This document shows, piece by piece, positions 55,521 through 64,000 of a stretch of DNA of 64,000 nt. The position numbers were made by a program, and so were the translations under genes. The stretch is from Cyclina sinensis (lineage: Eukaryota > Mollusca > Bivalvia > Venerida > Veneridae). Below the pieces are notes generated by a model. That model saw only the letters and a list, made by a program, of their open reading frames with translations. It searched no databases and was not told the DNA's origin. Position 1 is the stretch's first letter; the number at the start of each line of letters is the position of its first letter. The stretch spans positions 42,456,780 through 42,520,779 of the forward strand of contig JAAONU010000001.1 of assembly GCA_012932295.1 (NCBI GenBank). Reading direction: 5' to 3'.

Positions 55521-57025
55521 TTTATTTGCGGTCATAACCATTGCCTAGTAATGAAATATAGTAAGCCTATCTTGATAGATTTGTAGTTTTCTTTTTGTTA
55601 CTGGATCCCTGACCTAGAAGGCGATGAATTATTTCACCAGCATTACCTTGAGATTGTAAAATGGTGTGCACTCATACGATACAAACAAATGAATAAACCT
55701 ACTTCCGATACACAATGATAGGACAATGCCCTTAACGTTCGCACAAGAAAAAAACAACTGTTGAACGAATGAAATAAATGAACAGAAAACTTGCAGTTCA
55801 AGCCACGATTTCCGTTGAATTCTAAGCTATCAGCAATGGTAATTAGAAAATTAAGATGAAACACTTCTGTTATACCCCATTAAGGAACAATTTTTAACAT
55901 AATATACTAGTGATTAAATCTAGTACTTTGTTATTAATATTTACGAACAAATAAAGAGTATGCAATCTAATATTATCACTACGGAAACTCTATGACATCA
56001 TAACATTGACTAATTAAACAAGTCTTACTGATCAAACATTTTTGTTACATATCACGGAAGTATAGGTCAATATAGGTTTCGACCTGGCTTCAATTTTCTT
56101 CTTAATTTATCATTTCTAGCAGCACTTTTCGCTGACATGTTTCAATTTGGTTTGTGAGTATGATTAAATGACCCGATGTATCCATGGATATTATGAGCTT
56201 GTTCGGTATACAAACGTAACAGGGGTTTTGTTGTACGCAGCTACAATCTTCACGGATCGAAAGACGGTCAAGTTCATGGTTCAGTTTGGATAAAGTCCTT
56301 TTCACTTTCGGGATTGTAGCTTAACAAGTTTTATATAAAAAAATGATTACAGATAATATTGAGTAGTATCATTAAGTCCACAATGTGATTGTGATCCATA
56401 AATGTCGTAAGGCGCAAACTAGTGTTATGGAAAATAATGGTATAACGGGAGATTTTGAGCTCACTTATTATTTTACATGTCTACAGACTTAGAATAGGGC
56501 AGAAAAGAAACAGAACTTAAGCAATAACAAAACACAATCATCAAATTGACCAAATAAAATAAATGAGGATAACGCGGCGAACTTAGTTGCTGATGAACTT
56601 GCAAAACGTTTCTTGTCCAAATAAACGGAAAACAAACACAGTGTATAAACTTTCAACTTTCGTGTTATAAGGCAATTTTCATAACTAAAACGGAAATGAA
56701 CTTATATGACTATAAAAAGCAGTTAACGTTATCGTGCCGCTAACGCCTCAGAAATGGTGCTAAATAGCAGTAGCATGCGTTTTATAACATAAATAATTAA
56801 CAGTATTATGTACATGATAAATTGTGTTAATGAATTAAATAATTTATTGATTAATTACGGACCATAAATGACGCTACGTGTCTTATCACACTGATTGAAA
56901 AAAAAAGCATGAATAAGAAACAAACGTAAAATTTATCAATAGATGTCTTATTATAAGTGTATAACACACTGGCCCTAAGTCCATTGGGTGTTAACGTTTT
57001 TTATTTGTGTGTTCAATATGTCTCT
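55521..57025 (-). other. AT-rich region with one minus-strand open stretch
   Basis: At 56305-56102 the minus strand encodes MKRTLSKLNHELDRLSIRED, then CSCVQQNPCYVCIPNKLIIS and further to EMIN and a stop. The CSC...PCYVC segment is Cys-rich. No splice partner or domain is recognised, so it is not called a gene. The rest is featureless. Confidence 0.25.
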
Positions 57026-57328
57026 TTAAACAAACCGCTCCATTTCGACTACAACAACGTCGACCGGTATAAATGAAAAATCGTCTTTGCTATGATTGTC
57101 ACTATTGAATTGAATAGCAACGTTGGTAGCATCCGGTGAATTTGAAGTTATTGATAATCTAAGGCTTTTCAAATGTTTAGAAACCTTTTTTATTTTTTTG
57201 TCCGATGTATTGCTGGTTGCATATCTTGCACGCATTATTTTTGTTGATTTTTGTAAAACAATCGGCATAACAGTACATGATATATATTTTTGGACCAGAT
57301 AAACTGATACACGTATCGCTTTGAACAA
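57026..57328 (-). CDS. Open frame, unknown, doubtful
   Basis: The frame ends DFSFIPVDVVVVEMERFV and contains SLRLSITSNSPDATNVAIQF, which looks like a beta-rich folded segment. No acceptor was chosen and no family is recognised. It could be a terminal exon or chance. Confidence 0.22.
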   Translation of the reverse strand: MFKAIRVSVYLVQKYISCTVMPIVLQKSTKIMRARYATSNTSDKKIKKVSKHLKSLRLSITSNSPDATNVAIQFNSDNHSKDDFSFIPVDVVVVEMERFV

Positions 57329-57429
57329 TGGTGTTGCATTGGTAAATTCTAGTTATTTTTACTCAGTGTGGTTGAGAAGGAACGACTAGTGGCGCGCATG
57401 TCCGAAATGAACGAGGATATCTTAAATAA

Positions 57430-57680
57430 GTCGAGACCTTTTCAATACCAAGGGCTTGTATTTGCGTAGGAGAAAGGTTAAGGAAATCCCAGTATTTCTT
57501 CATCACCTTGCTAATGTTGGGTAAAGTTGGGTTATATTCAACGACAAATGGGACGACGTTTTTACAGTGTCCACTTTCCGAACTTTCAATGCTTCCTCCT
57601 GTATTGTGTGTTTGATAGCATCAAACGATTCTTCTATGATGTCTTTGGGATAGTTTATATCCACGAAGAAACTCTAAAGG
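57430..57680 (-). pseudogene. Probable Penelope-like (or related) RT C-terminal fragment
   Basis: The minus strand gives YPKDIIEESFDAIKHTIQEE, ALKVRKVDTVKT and, after a frameshift, VVPFVVEYNPTLPNISKVMK then KYWDFLNLSP. The pattern '(R/N)YP..II..(S/A)F..A' followed by 'PFV..YNP.LP.I...(I/M)...W..L' is the linker after the RT in Penelope-like elements. RT core and GIY-YIG domains are not present. Confidence 0.45.
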
Positions 57681-58079
57681 GAGTTTAACGATGATTGAAA
57701 TTTATCATTTTCTGAAATTATACGGCATACGTTTTAGAATAGCTGTACAGGATGCTGTCTTTGCAGGACTTTGGGTGACATGATGAATATTCCATGTTGT
57801 GATGGATTTTTTGGACAAATGTGTCAAATTTATCAAACCGTCTACTGACACTAACTAAATGACGCGGATTTTTTATTGACGTAGTAATCATAAACTGAAA
57901 CAATAAATTATATTAATATCTCCCTTTGGTGAAAATGACACATATCGACTAGTTAAAACATATAAACAATTATTAAGCTAACTACCCGTGCCAGGGGCGA
58001 TCTGGCAGGATCCAGCTTTGTATTACTAAGTAATATATATATTATTACAACACAAGAAAGGTTCCAGCTTGGAACAGTA
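57681..58079. other. Unassigned spacer
   Basis: A 61-codon minus-strand frame at 57903-57718 has no motif. Nothing is supported. Confidence 0.3.
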
Positions 58080-58402
58080 TCTAAGCAGAAAGCAAAGTCA
58101 GCCTTCAGGGACTAAAAATATATAGAAAATATTCAGACTTGGAAAGCAAAATAGTTTCCGATGAATTACTGTAGAACGCTTGGGTCCTGTTCCACGAACT
58201 TGGTACAGAAGTTGCTCATGACTTCTAGATGAGCCCTTTAGTTTTTTCAGGTCACCAGGTCAAAGGCCAAGGTCACAGTGTCCTTGAATTGCAAAATGGT
58301 TTCCGATCAGTAACTGTAGAACGGTTGGTCCCAGGTCCTCAAAACTTTATGGCTGCCTCTAGGGATAAGGCGCTGGGGGTTTAACAAACATCTCTTGTTT
58401 TA
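58080..58402. repeat. Truncated copy B of the 44.7-45.5 kb repeat element
   Basis: It contains AGTTTCCGATGAATTACTGT, CAGGTCACCAGGTCAAAGGC, AAGGTCACAGTGTCCTTGAA and the shared right end (GGCTGCCTCTAGGGATAAGG, then AACAAACATCTCTTGTTTT). About two units remain. Confidence 0.75.
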
Positions 58403-58765
58403 TGCGTGATAAACTGAACGTTTAATTCACGAATGTGAACGGGCAGAGCCATATTATTTGATTTAAAACAATACCATATTATATTGTTTCTTTCTTAATC
58501 ATAACATAATAAAAATGACTGAATTCATTGAACTTTGGACCTTCATTACCATCAGGTTAATACTGAATAGTTAATTTATAGAACACAATATAACTGTTTG
58601 AAAGCTTAGTAAAAACCATAGTGTTGCACGAGCTTATTATTTTGTTTATCCTTTGAAGTGGTGCGTCACAACCAATTGTCGCAGTCTTTTTAAAAGAATA
58701 ATTTGCTGTTGTAACATAGATTATTTTGGGTTTTACAAACGAAGCAAGAATGGTTGTACAGTCCA

Positions 58766-58768
<3 letters not shown>

Positions 58769-58819
<51 letters not shown>
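58769..58819. repeat. (AT)n microsatellite
   Basis: About 25 AT units. Confidence 0.95.
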
Positions 58820-58821
<2 letters not shown>

Positions 58822-58847
58822 AAGAAAAGAAAACAAGAACGATAATG

Positions 58848-58965
58848 AGAATCCGAGGGGTTACAGTCTTGGAACGGTCAGTGGCATAACATTTGCCACT
58901 GGCCGTTTAAACCAGGTTCAAGGGTGCATCAATCTTACACTTGCCCCCAACAGTTTCTCATAAGA
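58848..58965. repeat. Dispersed repeat, copy B
   Basis: Matches 3814-3925: GAGGGGTTACAGTCTTGGAA, ACGGTCAGTGG, CATTTGCCACTGGCCGTTTA, AACCAGGTTCAAGGG and CACTTGCCCCCAAC. This copy is longer in the middle. Confidence 0.55.
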
Positions 58966-59582
58966 ATAAACAAGAACAAGTTGCCTTGGTGAATTAACCC
59001 CAACCCATTCAATGTTGCATGCAAAAGCACACAAACATACCCAAAATAAAACGTTAATGGAATTGTAGAGCAAAAATGGTAGGTACTTAATGACCTTACT
59101 GAGACATAGTGTCAAATTAGCAAGAACACGATGGCAGAAATAAAAGAAAAATAATTGAGGTTCCGCGGCCTTTTGTCGCTAGAAAATATTTATAAACTCT
59201 CAAAACTCTTCAAACAAAATGGTAAGCAAAGCGATCTGCTGTAGATGGGTCTCCAAGTGCACAAAGCGCTTTATGATAACATGATGGTAGCCTGTCGTTT
59301 TTGGATTTCAAGATGATTTTTTACGAATAACGTGAAGAAATTTATATTGCTTTAAATTTTTTAAGTGCATGTAAATACTCGAGACAAGTACTCTTCTGTA
59401 CCAAAAATGAGCTGTTTTCTACACTGATCCGCATCATTATAATTTTTTTCCCTAGCGGTCCATGTGAACTTGCTTTAGACTCAAGGCAAGGGAAGCAACA
59501 CAATTCCGTCATGGTTAAGGAAGTTATCCATTTCAAAGTTAACAATAGTTTGCACTTGCTATGTCTTTGTCGACGTGAAATA
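58966..59582. promoter_or_regulatory. Upstream region of the Ig gene; no specific site identified
   Basis: This precedes the proposed start at 59583 and should contain the promoter/5' UTR of the Ig-domain gene. No unambiguous TATA or initiator could be assigned in this AT-rich sequence. Confidence 0.25.
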
Positions 59583-62500
59583 ATGTACTGTGCAGAAGGA
59601 ATAATTTGTCTTGCCATTTCGGCCACTTTCTTCAAAAGTATGTATTTAATTAAATTGAATATTTTTACGTTTCACCTACTTGAAATTGTGTGTGGTTTTT
59701 TTATTTATACGGATCAAGAACCTGCCAAAATGGTGTAACCTTTATTAATGTTTTATAATACCATTACTTTTAAAGCGACTGACCTAAAGATAAGTCGATG
59801 ACGTTTATAAGGATACTGTTTATACATTATTATAGAAGTTATAATTCAAGTTGTAATTGTGAAGAACATATCTGAACTAAGTTACTGTCTCATTTTGTTT
59901 TACAAGAACACAACATAATATAACATGTGGTAAATTTACTTCGTAGGTCAAGGGTTAGATATTTTGATACTAGATATTAACAAATCTCTGTTGTTCAGTG
60001 CTTTAGTATATCGTTCTTTGTTTTACTCATCGGAAGGGCACGGGTTTGAAACATGTTGTAATAAAATTATCTTTTTATCAGGTTTCATGGTGTAAGTAGT
60101 CATTAAAATATATAAGTATATTAACTTCTCTTCAGTTTTAAACATTTTAAAAGCTCAACTTTTTTAAGTATGGCTGTGTAGTGAAAGTTATTTTACCTTT
60201 TATTGCAGTAAGAAATCGGCTTTTCTTCGTGACTTAAAAAAATATTGTGTGTGTGTTACTTTCAATTTGCCTTTTCATACAGTTCAATTTGCCTTTTCAA
60301 ACAGTTCTAATATTCAGAAAAATGCTTTAATTTGATATTTTTTAAGGTGCTGTATCGGACAACAATCACACGAAAACTGTCCTTGCAGGAAACGCACTCA
60401 ATCTTTCATGTACATACAATGGAAAAGGAAATATTGCAGCTTACAGATGGAGTCAAAAAAAGTTCAATAGTCCTTTTCTGACTATCGATTCCAATTGCTC
60501 GGAAAAACATAGTAGGAATACCTCGCTATACAACTGGACGTGTATAAACAATACTATACATTTAACCATTTGGAATATAACAACACTATATCATGAGACA
60601 ACATATAATTGCTATGTAAATTTAGTTGAAAACCAAACAAAATTAATCAGTGAAACACGGATTTTTGTTGAAGGTGAGAGCAAAAAGGTTTTGATAATTT
60701 TTTATAAACTTCAAGATTTCACATAAATGGCATGAGACATTTTATAAACCTTAGCATGATGATATTTAGACACTGCTTCTTTAAATATGAATACAGAAAT
60801 GTTTTTTTTTCACTGCAGGTTAATTAGATTTTCTTGTTGATTTAAGCAAGTGAAGTAACTTTTTACTACTTCATGGTACCGTAACTACGTACACAATATC
60901 TATTATTTTGTTGTGGAAAACTTTTACGTTACCCTTTCACGTGATCAACACACTTTGCTGTCTCTTATTAACAATAAGGATGGTATTTAGCCTGCTTTTT
61001 CAGGACTTCCGTATCTTAAATTTGGTCATTGCTTTTATTTGTTTATGTCCAACTGACATATCATGTTTCTAAACATGTCAATTGTGCTATTGTTTCTACG
61101 GTGTATTATCCAAATTCTTGTTATTTCATTCAAAAATTTGATTGCCGTGCCATAGCACTGGTCCGTAGAGTTCAAGAGAAACGTTATAGAAACTCTTACC
61201 ATATTACATTAAAATGCATTGTTCACATTATACTTTATTGATTTACATAAAACGTGACAATTCAAGCCTGCATTTTTCATACAGTGTTTAAGCAACAATA
61301 ATGAAATATTTGTCTTTGACAAGCGTAACAACAAGGTCTGTAACACAGCTTAATAAGCATTAATATTAAAAGACAAAGTTTAGAAAACATGATTATGTGT
61401 AACTGGAGTTTGGCTTTATTTAAAGGCACCAAGCTAAAATGATTGTTGAGCTTCCATTTGTTTGTAAAAAAGTATATTTAGTAAATACTCGTATTGTATA
61501 ATATATCAGCTCCATACACTGTTTTGCTTACATAATTGTCATCTCTTAATTGAACGCCATTGCTTATTTTTAACTTAAAACGTTTTAGAAATAAGTTTCA
61601 ATGTTTCCAATGTTTTCTTTTAATCTTTAATTTGTTTTGAATGCTGTATTATTGGACTGACAGCTCTGATACGATAGATATTATTATGTATTTGAATGTG
61701 TATGTAATGAGATGACAACTATACATAGATGGCAACAATATCTTTAGTTTTCAGTTAGTAAATTTGTTAGTGCCGCGTTGAATGCTGTTATTTGTTAATT
61801 GACATTTTCAGCCTAAAATCCTCATTATGCAGCGTGCATAACAGCTGTTACCATTGATCGTCCTCTTGCACTGAATTTACTGGAATATCAAAGGATATTG
61901 CTGTTAGATTTTGTTGTTGTTGTTGTCGTCGCCGTCAAAGTCGCAACTATTCTTTATTGAAATGATGTACATGTACGGATAACTGACCTGAAACATTTGT
62001 GTGCAGATGCACTATTTGATATAGAAAACTTTATTTCATTGTCAGCTTAGGCTAAACTTTTTTCTATTGTTTTAAATAGTTACAATAATATGTTCTTATG
62101 AGTTGATTTCTTTGCTGTTCTTTAATTTTTACAGTTCCCGTGCAGTATGTACACTTGGACGCTCAAGATGGCTACACTCAAGAAAGCACGTCAGTCAGTA
62201 TGATATGCAACACATCCTTTGCTAGACCCACGCCAAACGTTCGTTGGTTTCTGGATCCTGGTACAGAAAGTAAAGTAGACGATACCGAGATAACGAATGA
62301 GGTGTTTAATGTCACATCTGAGAACGATAGACTATATTCCTTAAGCAGTAGATTGACCGCATTATTTAATAGAAATGTAAGTGGACTGCAGATCTATTGC
62401 TCGGCATCTAATATTCCTGGACAGTCGATTGATTCACAGAAGTTTATTTTAAATATTAGTTGTAAGTATTTCTGAATCTATCAAATATTATATACAGACA

Positions 62501-63576
62501 CAAAAAATCCAAATAACAACGACAACTAATGAATAAAGATCGAAGAAATTAGTAACTTAAATTTTAATGCATGGTTGCTGTAAAAAGTACGTATACAGCT
62601 ATTTAAAACATGAACCTATCTTGAAAACTATTACATGTATGTAACTATCGACTTTACTCAAATATATTTATGCACGATACATAAATAGTATATTCTTTGC
62701 TTGTTTCGGCTATTAATTAAATTTAATTCCTAATATTGAATTATTATTATTATTATTATTATTATTATCTATGAAAAATGTTTTTCTGTTTCTAATTATG
62801 CCTTTTAACACTTGCAAAATGGTTCCAGGGTTTCGTTTTCATTATTTTTAAACCTAGGAAACTGGTATTAAAGCAATTAATTCATAGTTGAACGGTGGAA
62901 TTAAAAAAACAAGAATCTACTTTCCCTCGTTAATGTTGGTGAAATCTTTGTTTTCGGACCAAAAAAAAAGCAAAACAAATGACACGTGAAAACGGATTTC
63001 TTAGGGAATTTGGGTAAAATATAGAATACAGTATCCCCTGAGCAAGTGCTTGCAATATCACGTGACGAGTTCCGCAACATGGCGTCTTTACAGTCTCGGC
63101 ACAGGTATTCGTTTCATGGGTAAATGTTCTGAACTACTTATGTAACAAACACAAAGTACGAAAGTTTACAAGAATGAATCTTAGGGTCACTTTACTTGAA
63201 ACAGATTTTCTCTCATTTAAGCGGACAGATGCAATGTAACTCTTACTGTCTCTGATAGCTGATTTTTTTCTAAATATTGCAACCACTAACTCAATTCAAA
63301 GTGTAAAGGGTTTTTCCACCGTGCATTTGATCTCTCTCAAATGAATTCAATCGCTTGCTTACATAAATTTTCGTGACATCGCTTCTAGTCTGTTACGTAG
63401 TAAATAGAAATTAAATATCAAATTGTTGTATAAACTCAATTTAAATTTCGTTCAAGTATCAGTTTATTTTATAAATAAGCTGAAGTCTTTAGTGGACTTT
63501 GTATATTTTTGTAACAGATCCTGAAGATAAACTCGAATCAGCTGAATCAGATATATTTTCATTTTCAGTATTATGA
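59583..63576 (+). CDS. Two-Ig-domain secreted or surface protein, four-exon model
   Basis: Exons: 59583-59637, 60347-60673, 62135-62461, 63518-63576. Every junction is GT-AG and phase 1, and the joined frame (768 nt, 255 residues) has no stop until TGA at 63574. Exon 1 encodes MYCAEGIICLAISATFFK, a plausible signal peptide. Exons 2 and 3 are both 327 nt and encode one Ig domain each. Domain 1 has LNLSCTYNG, AYRWSQ and TTYNCYV; domain 2 has VSMICNTS, VRWFLD and LQIYCSAS, i.e. the two bridging Cys and core Trp. N-glycosylation sequons are frequent (NLS, NCS, NTS, NWT, NIT, NVT, NIS). The last exon reads PEDKLESAESDIFSFSVL without a membrane segment. No function is assigned. Exons 1 and 4 are less certain. 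Confidence 0.65.
60347..60673 (+). CDS. Ig domain exon 1
   Basis: Acceptor TTTTTTAAG, donor GAAG/GTGAGA. An Ig-like beta sandwich with Cys in LNLSC, Trp in YRWSQ and Cys in YNCYV. Two additional Cys (SNCSEK, NWTCIN) may form an extra disulfide. This entry is a component of the model at 59583-63576. Confidence 0.8.
60674..62134 (+). other. Intron of the Ig gene
   Basis: No coding or recognised repeat. A 70-codon frame at 61029-61241 lacks motifs. Confidence 0.5.
62135..62461 (+). CDS. Ig domain exon 2
   Basis: Acceptor TTTTTACAG, donor TAGTT/GTAAGT. Shows SMICNTS, ARPTPNVRWFLD and LQIYCSASN, typical of I-set/V-type Ig folds. This entry is a component of the model at 59583-63576. Confidence 0.8.
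62462..63517 (+). other. Putative intron of the Ig gene
   Basis: It contains an (ATT)n tract at about 62740-62768. No coding recognised. Confidence 0.45.
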
Positions 63577-64000
63577 CAACACTTTGATAGCGATGTTATG
63601 AGGGGAAATTTAAATCATGTTTGCGCGAAGAGTGAATGTTTTTGCAATGTGACGGCACACAAAAATAAAATAAAAGTTTTATATCGTTCTTAACGCTATA
63701 GCCTATGATGGAGAAACTACCTTTATTTTTACAATCACGAAATGTTGCAATGGGTAATAATGCGTCTGTAGATAAGTATTGATAGACTGTATACACACAG
63801 ATGTTTAAAAGAAATGACCATCTGTGAACGAGCTGCTTTAACACCCCGCCATTTCTATTATGCGATAACTGTCAAATTATTACGGAATATGATACAGGTA
63901 TCATACGCTATTCCTAAAAAGAAGATTCACTAAAGCGATGTTGTTAAGAAAAGCGAAGTGTATGGTTAAAAAATACTTAAAAAGTAGTTAAATAGTAAAA
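63577..64000. other. Spacer or 3' UTR to window end
   Basis: No feature is supported. A minus-strand 82-codon frame (63844-63596) has no motif. Confidence 0.35.

Overview
The window looks like animal DNA, most likely from a bivalve mollusc. Coding density is low and the sequence is AT-rich. Coding pieces are split by GT-AG introns. There are tRNA-derived SINEs, many DNA transposons and non-LTR retrotransposons, and several tandem arrays with units of about 150-190 bp whose wording and end structures resemble the 'pearl'/Helentron-type repeats I know from bivalves. Nothing suggests a prokaryote: there are no operons, ribosome-binding sites or CRISPR arrays. The species cannot be fixed from sequence alone.

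Layout. 0-5 kb: an orphan terminal exon (302-605), a degenerate tandem repeat, a SINE, a TIR-bounded element rich in TTGACC motifs, a non-LTR 3' end with an ATCTT tail, and a 180-bp palindromic MITE. 5-10 kb: a decayed ISL2EU-type (PIF/Harbinger-like) transposon. It has a THAP + HTH + DDE transposase on + and a convergent YqaJ-like nuclease with a PHD-like finger on -. A complete but dead Tc1 element with matching TIRs and a TA duplication sits between them. 10-16 kb: non-LTR 3' fragments, pearl-like repeats, a piggyBac relic and a truncated Tc1. 18.5-23.6 kb (-): the most interesting coding locus, a protein of about 1,600 residues in at least two exons. Its C-terminal part carries the acidic motifs of an XPG-I/FEN1-type nuclease, but the reading frame is broken in several places. 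24-28 kb (+): a nearly full-length CR1/L2-like retrotransposon with a 2A-like leader, endonuclease, reverse transcriptase and a C-terminal Cys/His region. 28.9-36.4 kb: an orphan first exon, a hAT-like MITE, a Tc1 N-terminal relic, and a non-LTR element (-) whose ORF1 has a PHD-like finger and whose RT has been deleted. 37.6-40.5 kb (-): an RT-RNase H non-LTR element split by an inserted Tc1 element that has its own intron. 40.7-45.5 kb: repeat arrays. 42.9-48.9 kb (+): scattered exons of an unrecognised gene, three of them with matching phase. 49.2-52.9 kb: two long arrays with Helitron-like ends, one with a dimeric 320-bp period and one with an exact 167-bp period. 53-54 kb: a mariner relic. 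54.9-58.4 kb: an orphan exon, a SINE, small open stretches and a probable Penelope-like fragment. 59.6-63.6 kb (+): the cleanest host gene, a four-exon two-Ig-domain protein whose two Ig exons are both 327 nt and phase 1-1.

Most of the DNA is a palimpsest of transposons, many nested or internally deleted. Only the Ig gene reads as intact. The XPG-I locus and the 42.9-48.9 kb exons are the candidates for little-described biology.
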